Source: Flavobacterium endophyticum (lineage in GTDB: Bacteria; Bacteroidota; Bacteroidia; Flavobacteriales; Flavobacteriaceae). From it: a DNA stretch of 64,000 nucleotides. This document shows positions 32,778-42,239 of the stretch, piece by piece; the first letter of the stretch is position 1, and each line of letters begins with the position of its first letter. Where the stretch lies: assembly GCF_003634455.1 (NCBI RefSeq), contig NZ_RBLC01000002.1, forward strand, positions 248,001 to 312,000. The letters run 5' to 3'. Below the pieces are notes generated by a model. It searched no databases and was not told where the DNA came from. It saw nothing but the letters and a program-made list of their open reading frames with translations. Position numbers and translations under genes: made by a program.

Positions 32778-33546
32778 GCCTAAAATCAGCGTTGTGAAAA
32801 TTGGTGGCAATGTGATTGACAACGAGCAATTGTTGAACACATTTCTTCAAGATTTTTCTGAATTGGAAGGATACAAAATCTTAGTACATGGCGGTGGTAA
32901 AAAAGCCAGCGAAATTGCCGAAAAACTAGGATTACAACCTTCTTTTGTCGAAGGAAGAAGAATTACCGACAAATCAATGCTCGAAGTTGCCGTAATGACC
33001 TATTCGGGCTTAATAAGCAAGCAGATTGTGGCAAAATTACAGCAATTAAAAACCAACAGTATCGGATTTTCAGGTGCCGATGGCAATCTGATTTTATCTG
33101 AAAAAAGAAAAAATACAGCCATAGACTTTGGGTTTGTAGGAGACGTGATCAGCATAAACAACAACTTACTTTCTGCTTTGCTTTCGCAAAATATCATACC
33201 TGTTTTTTCAGCCATTACGCATGACGGCAACGGACAGCTTCTGAATACCAATGCCGATACGATTGCCGCAGAAATTGCTATTTCCTTATCTAAAGAGTAT
33301 GATATTGAGTTGATATATAGTTTTGAGAAAAAAGGTGTTTTATTGAATTCCGAAGATGAAAATTCTATAATTGAAATACTTGATTTTGAAAAATTCCAAC
33401 TTTTGAAAGAAGAAAAAGTCATTCATTCCGGAATGCTTCCGAAGCTTGAAAATTGTTTCAAGTCGCTTGCAAATGGTGTTCAGAGTATTATCATCGGAAA
33501 TCAAAATGTATTAAAAAGCAAAATAGCGACTAAAATAAAATTATAA
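32767..33546 (+). CDS. argB: N-acetylglutamate kinase
   Basis: ArgB phosphorylates N-acylglutamate with ATP, the first committed step after acylation. The 259-residue protein is an amino-acid-kinase fold: VVKIGGNVIDN at the start, VHGGGKKASEIAEKLG (substrate and phosphate binding), EGRRITDKSMLEV and NTNADTIAAEIAISL. The length fits the short, non-hexameric form without the N-terminal extension that gives strong arginine inhibition in some bacteria. It overlaps argF' by 11 bp. Confidence 0.95.
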   Translation: MENKPKISVVKIGGNVIDNEQLLNTFLQDFSELEGYKILVHGGGKKASEIAEKLGLQPSFVEGRRITDKSMLEVAVMTYSGLISKQIVAKLQQLKTNSIGFSGADGNLILSEKRKNTAIDFGFVGDVISINNNLLSALLSQNIIPVFSAITHDGNGQLLNTNADTIAAEIAISLSKEYDIELIYSFEKKGVLLNSEDENSIIEILDFEKFQLLKEEKVIHSGMLPKLENCFKSLANGVQSIIIGNQNVLKSKIATKIKL

Positions 33547-33548
33547 TT

Positions 33549-34631
33549 ATGAGTCTTAAAACCATAACACAACTAACTAACGAAGCAATTGATTTATTAA
33601 AGAAATTGATTGAAGCGCCGTCTTTTTCTTCTGAAGAAGCACAGACTGCATTACTGCTGGAACATTGGTTTAGCAATAACAAAATTCCTTTTCAGAGAGA
33701 AAATAATAACATTTGGGCGAGCAATCTTTATTTTGATGCGTCAAAACCTAGCCTGTTACTAAATTCTCATCATGATACGGTAAAACCAAACGAAGGCTAC
33801 ACTTTGAATCCGTTTAAGGCTGTCGAAGAAGATGGAAAATTGTATGGACTTGGAAGCAACGATGCAGGCGGCTGTTTGGTGTCTTTACTAGCTACATTCA
33901 CCTATTTTTATGCTGATGAAAATCTTCCTCACAATCTCATCTTTGCCGGAACTGCAGAAGAAGAAAGCAGCGGCCCAAATGGATTGAACAGTCTGTTGAA
34001 AAGCCTTCCTGAGATTGAATGCGCCATTGTGGGCGAGCCTACAGAAATGCATTTGGCCATTGCTGAAAAAGGTCTCTTGGTTCTAGATATTGTCGTTCCT
34101 GGAACCGCGAGCCATGCTGCACATCAAAATTTAGACAACCCGATTTATAATACGTTGCCTATTATCGAATGGTTCAAAACGTATGAATTTGAAAAAAAAT
34201 CAGAAATTCTAGGGCCTGTAAAAATGACGGTTACGCAAATAAACGCGGGAAAACAGCACAATGTAGTTCCGTCAGAATGCAGTTTGGTAGTTGATATTCG
34301 TGTGAACGATTGCTATTCCAATGCCGAAATTTTAGAAATCGTACAGCAACACGTATCTGCGAAAATAACGCCGCGATCCATGCATTTGAACGCTTCTTCG
34401 ATTGACAAAAATCATGCTTTGGTTCAAGCAGGAATCCGTTTAGGGCGAAACACCTATGGCTCTCCTACTCTTTCTGATCAATCGGTATTAAGTTGCCAAT
34501 CGATGAAATTAGGTCCCGGCAATTCGCTTCGTTCGCATACTGCAAATGAATTTATTTATCTGGATGAAATTAAAGAAGGCATCGATTTGTACATCAAAAT
34601 TTTATCTGATTTTTTTAACTCTAAACAGTAA
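33549..34631 (+). CDS. argE: M20-family N-acylornithine/citrulline deacylase
   Basis: The 360-residue M20 metallopeptidase-type protein has the metal and catalytic motifs NSHHDTV (first His and Asp), GLGSNDAGG, GTAEEESSG (Glu-Glu pair) and a C-terminal LGPGNSLRSHTANEF. Since ArgF' acts on N-acylornithine, the deacylase would remove the acyl group from N-acylcitrulline to release citrulline. Position between argB and argH supports this. Which acyl group is removed is not visible from the motifs. Confidence 0.92.
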   Translation: MSLKTITQLTNEAIDLLKKLIEAPSFSSEEAQTALLLEHWFSNNKIPFQRENNNIWASNLYFDASKPSLLLNSHHDTVKPNEGYTLNPFKAVEEDGKLYGLGSNDAGGCLVSLLATFTYFYADENLPHNLIFAGTAEEESSGPNGLNSLLKSLPEIECAIVGEPTEMHLAIAEKGLLVLDIVVPGTASHAAHQNLDNPIYNTLPIIEWFKTYEFEKKSEILGPVKMTVTQINAGKQHNVVPSECSLVVDIRVNDCYSNAEILEIVQQHVSAKITPRSMHLNASSIDKNHALVQAGIRLGRNTYGSPTLSDQSVLSCQSMKLGPGNSLRSHTANEFIYLDEIKEGIDLYIKILSDFFNSKQ

Positions 34632-34634
34632 ACC

Positions 34635-35915
34635 ATGAAACTTTGGGAAAAAGGAATACCGACAGACCAGAAAATCGATATTTTCACAGTCGGAAATGAC
34701 AGAGAATTAGACTTGGTTCTAGCAAAATATGATGTTTTGGGCTCAATCGCTCACGCTAAAATGTTACATAAAATAAACATCCTTACTGAAAAAGAAGCAA
34801 CTGATTTGGTACTGACTTTAGAAGATATCTTAGCTCAAATCCAACTTGGAAATTTTACGATTGAAGATACTTTCGAAGATATACATTCAAAAATTGAATA
34901 TCTTTTAACTGAAAAACTAGGCGACACTGGAAAGAAAATCCATACCGCACGTTCCAGAAACGATCAGGTTTTAGTTGATATTCATCTTTATCTGAAAGAT
35001 GAAATTTCCGAAATCAAAAAACTGGCAAAAGAACTTTTTGACCTATTAATTTTATTAAGCAGAAAATACGAAAATATCATACTCCCTGGATACACGCATA
35101 TGCAAATCGCCATGCCTTCTTCCTTTGGAATGTGGCTTTCTGCTTATGCCGAAATCGTAATCGACGATATAATATTTCTGAATGCAGCACAAAAAATCGT
35201 TGACCAAAATCCGTTGGGTTCAGCCGCAGGTTACGGAAGTTCTTTTCCTATTGACAGAAGTTTTACTACTCAAGAATTAGAATTTGCTACATTGAAATAC
35301 AATTCAGTTGCTGCACAAATGAGTCGTGGAAAATCAGAAAAAACGGTAGCGTTTGCCATGGCTGGCTTGGCTTCAACCTTATCTAAATTAGCCATGGATA
35401 TTTGTTTGTATATGAGCCAGAATTTCAATTTTATCAGCCTTCCAAACCATTTGACAACAGGTTCGAGTATCATGCCGCATAAGAAGAATCCTGATGTTTT
35501 TGAATTGATCAGAGCAAAATGCAATAAGATACAGGCGTTGCCATATGAAATTACGCTATTGACAAACAACTTGCCAAGCGGCTATCACAGGGATTTCCAA
35601 TTGTTGAAAGAAGGACTTTTTCCAGCAATACAAAGCTTGAAATCGTGTTTGGAAATTGCTTGTTTCTCAATAAAAGACATCCAAGTCAATGAAACTATTT
35701 TGGACGATAAAAAATACAATTACCTTTTTACGGTCGACAGCCTGAACGAATTAGTAAAGCAAGGAATTCCGTTTAGAGATGGTTATAAAATTATTGCAGA
35801 ACAGATTGAAAACGGAAACTACAAACCTTCAAAAGAAACTTTGCATACGCACGAAGGAAGCATCAACAATTTATGTTTGGACAAGATTGTCTCAAAAATG
35901 GCCGAATTGGCCTAA
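34635..35915 (+). CDS. argH: Argininosuccinate lyase
   Basis: ArgH splits argininosuccinate into arginine and fumarate. The 426-residue protein shows DTFEDIHSKIEYLLTE, TARSRNDQVLVDI, PGYTHMQIAMPSSFGMW and the fumarase/aspartase signature GSSIMPHKKNPDVFE. It is the last gene of the operon and is followed by a terminator. Confidence 0.96.
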   Translation: MKLWEKGIPTDQKIDIFTVGNDRELDLVLAKYDVLGSIAHAKMLHKINILTEKEATDLVLTLEDILAQIQLGNFTIEDTFEDIHSKIEYLLTEKLGDTGKKIHTARSRNDQVLVDIHLYLKDEISEIKKLAKELFDLLILLSRKYENIILPGYTHMQIAMPSSFGMWLSAYAEIVIDDIIFLNAAQKIVDQNPLGSAAGYGSSFPIDRSFTTQELEFATLKYNSVAAQMSRGKSEKTVAFAMAGLASTLSKLAMDICLYMSQNFNFISLPNHLTTGSSIMPHKKNPDVFELIRAKCNKIQALPYEITLLTNNLPSGYHRDFQLLKEGLFPAIQSLKSCLEIACFSIKDIQVNETILDDKKYNYLFTVDSLNELVKQGIPFRDGYKIIAEQIENGNYKPSKETLHTHEGSINNLCLDKIVSKMAELA

Positions 35916-35920
35916 ATTCA

Positions 35921-35955
35921 AGCCACAGAATAAACTTACTCTGTGGCTTTTTTAT
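35921..35955 (+). terminator. Terminator of arginine operon
   Basis: AGCCACAG and CTGTGGCT form an 8 bp stem around AATAAACTTACT, followed by a run of T. It ends at the stop of the convergent ytxJ. Confidence 0.85.
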
Positions 35956-35956
35956 T

Positions 35957-36355
35957 TTAGATCTTGCTTTTCAAAGCTTCAGCATCAATTTCACTATGGG
36001 AAACATCATAAACAGACTGTCCGTTTTTAATCAACAACAGCTGTGGCGATTGATGGATTACGTGAAAACGTTGTGCAATTTCGTTTGAAACATCTCTATG
36101 ATTTAATAAATCAAGGAAATAAAGCGAAGCACTATTTTCATCCGAGTATTCCCTTTCAAAATTTTTCAATGCCATCCTGCTGATACTGCAGCGCGTGCTG
36201 TGCTTAAAAATCACAATCGGCTTTTCTTCCGATTCTTCCACGATCGAGTCCAACTGTTTTAATTCTGTTAAAGCATTCCAGTTTAAGCTATTTTGATTCG
36301 TATCTTTAGATTCCGATTCATCAGAATTACCAAAAAGGTTAGTAAAAAAACTCAT
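35957..36355 (-). CDS. ytxJ: Bacillithiol-system redox protein YtxJ
   Basis: YtxJ (DUF2847) is a thioredoxin-fold monothiol protein linked to the bacillithiol system. The 132-residue protein has the active-site stretch FKHSTRCSISRMAL (Cys near residue 56), SPQLLLIKNGQ with a cis-Pro-type loop, and a C-terminal DAEALKSKI. Proteins of this kind remove bacillithiol from mixed disulfides. It is a single gene, convergent with argH. Confidence 0.92.
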   Translation of the reverse strand: MSFFTNLFGNSDESESKDTNQNSLNWNALTELKQLDSIVEESEEKPIVIFKHSTRCSISRMALKNFEREYSDENSASLYFLDLLNHRDVSNEIAQRFHVIHQSPQLLLIKNGQSVYDVSHSEIDAEALKSKI

Positions 36356-36482
36356 ATCGTCAGTTTTTAAGACTTTTTGTCTTATTTAGTTTGTAAAAAA
36401 TTATCTTTTTAAGCCATTTTGTCAGATTTACCCTATTGGAATATAAATTGAAATGACTTTATCAAATTTAAAAATTTAATCT

Positions 36483-39086
36483 ATGAACTTTAATAATTTT
36501 ACCATAAAATCTCAAGAAGCTATCCAAAGAGCACAACAAATTGCTCAAAACTCTGGACATCAGCAGATTGAAAACGAGCATATCGTAAAAGCAATTTTTG
36601 AAGTTGATGAAAACGTAACGCCGTTTCTGCTTAAAAAGCTGAATGTAAATATTGGACTTCTGCAGCAGATTTTGGACAGTACGTTGCAATCCTTTCCAAA
36701 AGTCTCAGGTGGCGACATCATGTTGTCCAGAGAAGCTTCGAATACCTTAAACGCGGCTACCTCTATTGCAAAAAAGATGAATGATGAATTCGTTTCTATC
36801 GAACATCTTCTTCTTGCCGTCTTTAATTCAAAAAGTAAGATTGCCCAAATTTTAAAAGATCAAGGCGTTACTGAAAAAGGATTAAAAGCGGCTATTGACG
36901 AACTCCGCAAAGGAGAAAGAGTAACTTCGGCTTCTGCTGAAGAAACCTACAACTCATTAAACAAATACGCCAAAAATCTAAACGAACTGGCTAGTAACGG
37001 AAAACTCGATCCTGTAATTGGAAGAGACGAAGAAATCCGCCGTGTTTTGCAGATATTAACGAGAAGAACAAAAAACAACCCGATGCTTGTCGGCGAACCT
37101 GGTGTTGGTAAAACTGCAATAGCAGAAGGTCTAGCGCACCGAATCGTAGACGGCGACGTTCCGGAAAATCTAAAAGATAAAATCGTTTATTCGTTGGATA
37201 TGGGAGCCTTGATTGCCGGAGCAAAATACAAAGGAGAATTTGAGGAAAGGCTAAAATCGGTCGTAAAAGAAGTCACTTCTGCTGAAGGCGATATCGTATT
37301 GTTTATCGATGAAATCCATACTTTGGTTGGAGCTGGCGGCGGTGAAGGCGCTATGGATGCGGCTAATATTTTGAAACCTGCTTTGGCTCGTGGAGAATTA
37401 AGAGCGATTGGAGCCACGACTTTAGACGAATATCAAAAATATTTTGAGAAAGACAAAGCGTTAGAAAGACGTTTCCAAAAGGTCATGGTCGATGAACCGG
37501 ATATCGAAAGTGCGATTTCTATCCTACGTGGTATCAAAGAAAAATACGAAACACATCATCAGGTACGCATCAAAGACGAGGCTATTATTGCTGCTGTAGA
37601 ATTATCTCAACGCTACATTACCAATCGTTTTTTGCCGGATAAAGCCATCGACTTGATGGATGAAGCGGCTTCGAAACTTCGTATGGAAATCAACTCGAAA
37701 CCAGAAGAATTGGATGTGTTGGACAGAAAGATCATGCAGCTCGAAATCGAAATGGAAGCCATTAAACGCGAAAATGACGATAACAAACTGAAAAGTCTCG
37801 GTTTAGAATTGGCAAATTTAAAAGAAGAACGCAACGAGATTTTTGCCAAATGGAAAAGCGAGAAAGATATTGTTGACAACGTCCAAGCCACAAAAACCGA
37901 AATCGAGAACTTTAAGCTGGAAGCTGAAAAAGCAGAACGCGAAGGCGATTATGGAAAAGTAGCCGAATTACGCTACGGAAAAATAAAAGAAGCGCAGGAA
38001 AGATTGGATGTTTTCCAAAAACAATTGCAGGAAAATGAAGGACATTCTTTAATCAAAGAAGAAGTCACTCGCGAAGATATTGCTGAGGTTGTAGCCAAAT
38101 GGACTGGAATTCCGGTAATGAAAATGCTTCAAGGAGAAAGAGAAAAATTACTTCATCTGGAAGAAGAACTTCATAAAAGAGTCGTTGGTCAAGAAGAAGC
38201 AATTGAAGCTGTAAGCGATGCTGTTAGAAGAAGCCGTGCCGGACTTCAAGATGTCAAAAAACCAATCGGTTCGTTTTTATTCTTAGGAACGACTGGTGTC
38301 GGAAAAACAGAATTAGCAAAAGCACTTGCTACTTATTTATTCGACGATGAAAATGCCATGACTCGAATCGACATGAGCGAATATCAGGAAAGACATAGCG
38401 TGAGCCGTTTGGTTGGAGCACCTCCAGGATATGTAGGTTATGATGAAGGCGGCCAATTAACAGAAGCCGTTCGAAGAAAACCCTATTCTGTAGTATTGCT
38501 TGATGAGATTGAAAAAGCACATCCTGATACCTTCAACATTCTGCTTCAGGTCTTGGATGAAGGACGATTGACAGACAATAAAGGGCGCTTGGCAGATTTC
38601 AAAAACACGATTATCATCATGACTTCCAATATGGGAAGCTCGATTATCCAAGAGAAATTCGAGAATCTCAAAGGAAATGTGGAAAGCGCAATCGAAGCCG
38701 CAAAAGTAGAAGTCTTAGGTTTATTAAAACAAACGGTGCGTCCTGAATTCATCAATAGGATTGACGATATCGTAATGTTTACGCCACTAAACGAAAGCAA
38801 TATCAAAGAGATTGTAGGACTTCAGTTGAAATCGGTTACTAAAATGCTGGCTCTACAGAATATCACGCTTGATGCGACTCCAGAAGCAATCGACTATCTC
38901 TCTAAAAAAGGATACGATCCGCAATTTGGCGCAAGGCCTGTAAAAAGGGTCGTGCAAAAAGAAGTCTTAAACGAACTTTCGAAAGAAATACTTTCAGGAA
39001 GAATCACAACAGACAGTATTATTCTTTTGGATAGCTTTGACGGAAAGCTAGTATTCAGAAACCAAACCGAATTGGTAAACGAATAA
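36483..39086 (+). CDS. clpB: ATP-dependent disaggregase ClpB
   Basis: ClpB is a hexameric AAA+ unfoldase that rescues aggregated proteins together with DnaK. The 867-residue length is typical. It has the N-terminal repeat domain (1-150), first AAA+ domain with Walker [14 protein letters not shown] (about 199-211) and Walker [11 protein letters not shown], the coiled-coil middle domain (about 400-525), the second AAA+ domain with [14 protein letters not shown] and [11 protein letters not shown], and the C-terminal D2-small domain. The gene stands alone. It has no clear TAnnTTTG box; heat-shock control by an alternative signal is possible but not seen. Confidence 0.97.
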   Translation: MNFNNFTIKSQEAIQRAQQIAQNSGHQQIENEHIVKAIFEVDENVTPFLLKKLNVNIGLLQQILDSTLQSFPKVSGGDIMLSREASNTLNAATSIAKKMNDEFVSIEHLLLAVFNSKSKIAQILKDQGVTEKGLKAAIDELRKGERVTSASAEETYNSLNKYAKNLNELASNGKLDPVIGRDEEIRRVLQILTRRTKNNPMLVGEPGVGKTAIAEGLAHRIVDGDVPENLKDKIVYSLDMGALIAGAKYKGEFEERLKSVVKEVTSAEGDIVLFIDEIHTLVGAGGGEGAMDAANILKPALARGELRAIGATTLDEYQKYFEKDKALERRFQKVMVDEPDIESAISILRGIKEKYETHHQVRIKDEAIIAAVELSQRYITNRFLPDKAIDLMDEAASKLRMEINSKPEELDVLDRKIMQLEIEMEAIKRENDDNKLKSLGLELANLKEERNEIFAKWKSEKDIVDNVQATKTEIENFKLEAEKAEREGDYGKVAELRYGKIKEAQERLDVFQKQLQENEGHSLIKEEVTREDIAEVVAKWTGIPVMKMLQGEREKLLHLEEELHKRVVGQEEAIEAVSDAVRRSRAGLQDVKKPIGSFLFLGTTGVGKTELAKALATYLFDDENAMTRIDMSEYQERHSVSRLVGAPPGYVGYDEGGQLTEAVRRKPYSVVLLDEIEKAHPDTFNILLQVLDEGRLTDNKGRLADFKNTIIIMTSNMGSSIIQEKFENLKGNVESAIEAAKVEVLGLLKQTVRPEFINRIDDIVMFTPLNESNIKEIVGLQLKSVTKMLALQNITLDATPEAIDYLSKKGYDPQFGARPVKRVVQKEVLNELSKEILSGRITTDSIILLDSFDGKLVFRNQTELVNE

Positions 39087-39104
39087 TCTTAAAATAGTTT
39101 AAAT

Positions 39105-39141
39105 GAAAAAGCCTAATCAATAATATTGATTAGGCTTTTTT
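39105..39141 (+). terminator. Terminator after clpB
   Basis: AAAAAGCCTAATCAA and TTGATTAGGCTTTTT form a 15 bp stem around TAATA, followed by T residues. Confidence 0.92.
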
Positions 39142-39161
39142 GCTGAGAACATCTTTCGTAA

Positions 39162-39428
39162 TTAGCGAATGGTTCTCTGCGGATGATGATAATACTGCCT
39201 TATTGTTCGGATTCCATAATGTCTTTTTCTTCCGAAATTTCTCCTTCTTCTGAAATAATCCATAATGCAATATCCATTTACAATAAAAGAACAAATAAAA
39301 AGCAATATAAAACCTCCTTTGAGCGATAGGCTGACCATATCTGTCGAGTCATCGGCAAATCTTCCAGGAAGCGCGTATCCTGAAATTAGAAGTCCAACTG
39401 TCGAGATGGCAAAGGTTATGCGTTTCAT
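39162..39428 (-). CDS. Small hypothetical membrane protein
   Basis: The 88-residue product has two hydrophobic helices (about 4-22 and 36-58), followed by a very basic Arg/His/Tyr-rich tail (DYFRRRRNFGRKRHY, and more). No family was recognised. A 66-codon frame on the opposite strand covers part of it but looks less protein-like. It lies between the clpB terminator and another small minus-strand gene. Confidence 0.5.
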   Translation of the reverse strand: MKRITFAISTVGLLISGYALPGRFADDSTDMVSLSLKGGFILLFICSFIVNGYCIMDYFRRRRNFGRKRHYGIRTIRQYYHHPQRTIR

Positions 39429-39471
39429 ATTAAATGCGGTTAAATTAAGTTTGAGGCAATTCTAATTCAAA

Positions 39472-39753
39472 TTAAACAGCAGCTCTCAAATACTCATATT
39501 CAAATTCTTCATGGTGGTCATACGCCACTTCAAGAATATCTATTTCGTTGTAGGCTACTTCACCGTCAGTGTCCTCTATGATAGAGATACCCAAAACCTC
39601 GAAAGGTCTTTCAATTTGCATATTATTACTAACGATATATTCCATCGCCAGTTCGTCAAAGTTTTTAGGATGCAATACAAGCATTACACTATCAGTTAAT
39701 TCATTTTCAATGATAAATTCTTTGATGCTTAATAAAGTGATTAGATTTTTCAT
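39472..39753 (-). CDS. Small acidic hypothetical protein
   Basis: The 93-residue soluble protein is rich in Glu and Asp, especially at the C-terminal end (EDTDGEVAYNEIDIL, DHHEEFEYEY). No motif or family was recognised. It lies 43 bp upstream of the small membrane-protein gene in the same direction, so the two may be co-transcribed. Confidence 0.6.
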   Translation of the reverse strand: MKNLITLLSIKEFIIENELTDSVMLVLHPKNFDELAMEYIVSNNMQIERPFEVLGISIIEDTDGEVAYNEIDILEVAYDHHEEFEYEYLRAAV

Positions 39754-40209
39754 AATGCTACATTTGGTTAGATTAGTAATTATTCTTGGTTGGTTTCTTA
39801 CAAATTTGGCTTTTTAAATTTACAAATACCATTACTAAGTATTAAATTTTACGCAATAAATTATTAAAATAGTGTTAAAAACATCAAAAAAACCTTGCTT
39901 TTTATACTATAAAATTTATGTTTATACAATTACCATTTTTAACAATTCTGGCAAGGGAAGTTTTGGAAAAAAAAGTGATAAAATCAGGCTTTAAAATTCT
40001 TATAAAAAAGATCTTTTTAGTAAAAAATTATTTGAACCTTTGACTACAAGAAAAATGTTAAAATATTGCGATCCAATTTTCTGATAGTATTCTAGTTTTC
40101 AATTGGAAAGAAAAAGACTGCAAAAGAAATGATGTTAAATAGAAAACTTTAAAAGCAACCTTTTCGATTTTATTCATCTTTAAGAAAAACAATTTAAAAA
40201 ATTTTATCT
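39754..40209. other. 456 bp very AT-rich intergenic region
   Basis: I see no gene, tandem repeat or stable hairpin. It separates a minus-strand gene from a plus-strand lipoprotein gene and so should hold two promoters, but no full TTTG-N19-TAnnTTTG match was found. Confidence 0.4.
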
Positions 40210-40614
40210 ATGAAAAAGTTTGCATTAAAAACAATGGCTTTAGTTTTATTCGTTTCAACAGCTCTTACATCATGTAGCAGTGATGACGATTCAGGAAGCT
40301 CACAAACCACAGAAAAAGAATTTGTTACGGCCGTAACCGGACCTACAACAGGAACTGTTAATCAAGAAGTGACTCTAAATGTAACTTTCGCGGTTAACAA
40401 TTCATGTGGCGAATTCAATAAATTTATTGTAGCTACAAGCGGCAACACTAAAACAATTGAGGTTGAAGCGAAATACACTGGGAATAACTGTGGAACTACT
40501 CCGTCAACTAAAACGCAGCCGTACAAATTTACTGTCAACCAAGCAGGAACTTACGTATTTAAGTTCAAGAAAAGCGCTACAGAATTTATTACCCAGACAG
40601 TGGTTATATCCTAA
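40210..40614 (+). CDS. Hypothetical lipoprotein
   Basis: The 134-residue product starts MKKFALKTMALVLFVSTALTSCSSDDD: a lipoprotein signal with Cys22 followed by an Asp-rich stretch, as in many surface-exposed lipoproteins of Bacteroidota. The mature part is a small Ig-like beta sandwich (VTGPTTGTVNQEVTLNVTF ... NQAGTYVFKFKKSA) with two further Cys (SCGEF and NNCGTT) that could form a disulfide. No function is known. Confidence 0.85.
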   Translation: MKKFALKTMALVLFVSTALTSCSSDDDSGSSQTTEKEFVTAVTGPTTGTVNQEVTLNVTFAVNNSCGEFNKFIVATSGNTKTIEVEAKYTGNNCGTTPSTKTQPYKFTVNQAGTYVFKFKKSATEFITQTVVIS

Positions 40615-40636
40615 TTCGCTTTATTAAAGCTTTATC

Positions 40637-40668
40637 AAACACCGGCTCTATGCTGGTGTTTTTGTTTT
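40637..40668 (+). terminator. Terminator after lipoprotein gene
   Basis: AAACACCGGC pairs with GCTGGTGTTT (one G-T pair) around TCTAT, followed by a T-rich run. Confidence 0.88.
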
Positions 40669-40692
40669 ATTTTTGTTTTAAATTATACAAAA

Positions 40693-41541
40693 ATGAATAT
40701 TACCCTTACAAACGATACACTAACTGCGACAATCAATACCAAAGGAGCTGAATTAATTTCGCTAAAAAAAGACAGCAAGGAATTTATTTGGGAAGGAAAT
40801 CCTGAATTTTGGGGAAAGCACTCTCCTATTCTCTTTCCAATTGTTGGGACTCTTAAGAACAATAGCTACAATTATAATGGTAAGCAATACCATCTTTCCA
40901 GACATGGGTTTGCTAGGGATAATGATTTTATTGTGAGCGAGGTTACTGAAAATAAGGCGGTATTTTCTTTATCATCTTCGAAAGAAACACTAGAAAACTA
41001 TCCTTTTGATTTTGAACTGAGAGTAATTTATATCCTTGATAACGATTCGTTGATACTACAATATGAAGTTTTCAATAAAGGAATATCAAAAATGCCTTTT
41101 TCTATCGGGGGCCATCCAGCTTTTGCGCTTCCGAATAACTTTGAAAACTATTCTTTGCGATTTGAAAATGACGAATCAATCATAAGCTACTCATTAAAAG
41201 AAGATTTGCTCTCGGAGGAAACAACTACTTTTGAGCTGACTGAAAATCAGCTTCCGCTTGCCTATTCTTTATTTGCAAACGACGCTTTGATTATCAAGAA
41301 ACTTGCTTCCGACAAAATCCAAATCCTTGAAAATAATGTTCCAAAAGTAGAAATACAGTTAGGAAAATTTCCAAATCTTGGGCTATGGACAAAGGACAAA
41401 GCTCCTTTTTTATGTATCGAGCCTTGGTATGGTTATTCCGACACTATTGCAAGCACGGGTGACTTATTCAAAAAAGAAGGAATTATCATCCTCAATGAAA
41501 AAGAGGCCTTTGAAACTTCTTTCGGAATCAAAATCTTTTAA
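40693..41541 (+). CDS. Aldose 1-epimerase (galactose mutarotase) family protein
   Basis: The 282-residue protein has the beta-supersandwich galactose-mutarotase fold. Typical blocks are NTKGAELISLKKDSKEFIW, HSPILFPIVGTL, SRHGFARDNDF with conserved His/Arg, FSIGGHPAFALP with the catalytic His region, and FLCIEPWYGYSD. Such proteins interconvert anomers of free or phosphorylated aldoses; the exact sugar is not given by sequence. It stands alone, with TATTTTTG (40668-40675) as possible -7 box. Confidence 0.9.
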   Translation: MNITLTNDTLTATINTKGAELISLKKDSKEFIWEGNPEFWGKHSPILFPIVGTLKNNSYNYNGKQYHLSRHGFARDNDFIVSEVTENKAVFSLSSSKETLENYPFDFELRVIYILDNDSLILQYEVFNKGISKMPFSIGGHPAFALPNNFENYSLRFENDESIISYSLKEDLLSEETTTFELTENQLPLAYSLFANDALIIKKLASDKIQILENNVPKVEIQLGKFPNLGLWTKDKAPFLCIEPWYGYSDTIASTGDLFKKEGIIILNEKEAFETSFGIKIF

Positions 41542-41597
41542 TGTTTTTTAGTCAAATTAAATTTAGTTAACAAAGTCGTACAAATCATTATCATCGT

Positions 41598-41605
41598 TAC
41601 ATTTG
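41598..41605 (+). promoter_or_regulatory. -7 box for DUF3575-like gene
   Basis: TACATTTG matches TAnnTTTG, 24 bp before the ATG at 41630. It argues for that ATG over the upstream in-frame start, which would lie within the promoter. Confidence 0.5.
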
Positions 41606-41629
41606 CAAAAAAATTCCGATTACAGTAAA

Positions 41630-42184
41630 ATGAAAAAATACCTGTCCCTCTTCTTTCTGCTAAGTGTTTCCCTTTCATACAGCCAGACTTACGTCAAATT
41701 TAATGGAGCTACAGCTTTAGCGCTAATCCCGAATATTGGTATTGAAACAAGCATTGGCAAAAAAATAACCCTGCAGGTGGATGCTACTGCTTCTTTTTGG
41801 GAATCTGTAAACGGAGCTCCGTTCAAAGCCTTCATACTAACTCCTGAAGTGAGGTATCATTTTAATGAAAAAAATAACGGATTGTATGTTGGCGGTAATA
41901 TTAGCGGAGGCGTATTCGAGTTACAAAAATATGGTTACAAGGATACCGATTTTTACCAAAAAGGTTTAAACTATATGTTGGGAGTCACTATTGGCTATCA
42001 ATGGAAAGTGAGCGATAAATGGGCGCTGGATTTATTTGTAGGTGGCGGGCATCAAGAGGCATTTTATAAAGGTTATTTACTATCCACTGGAGAACGTTAT
42101 GATACTTGGGTTCATGATTACAACAAAAGCGGCGAATGGATTTTATATCGAGGCGGCCTTATGATTGCGTATAAAATAAACTAA
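41630..42184 (+). CDS. DUF3575-like outer-membrane protein
   Basis: The 184-residue protein has a signal peptide (ends near LSYSQ, residue 19) and alternating beta strands rich in aromatic and Gly residues: NIGIETSIGKKITLQVDA, LTPEVRYHFNEKNNGLYVGG, MLGVTIGYQWKVSDKWALD. This is the small outer-membrane barrel pattern of DUF3575. Its role is unknown. The start was chosen for its signal peptide and promoter position. Confidence 0.8.
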   Translation: MKKYLSLFFLLSVSLSYSQTYVKFNGATALALIPNIGIETSIGKKITLQVDATASFWESVNGAPFKAFILTPEVRYHFNEKNNGLYVGGNISGGVFELQKYGYKDTDFYQKGLNYMLGVTIGYQWKVSDKWALDLFVGGGHQEAFYKGYLLSTGERYDTWVHDYNKSGEWILYRGGLMIAYKIN

Positions 42185-42239
42185 TATACTATTTGAAAGA
42201 TTATTCTGTTATATTTGATATACAATAGACAGATATATC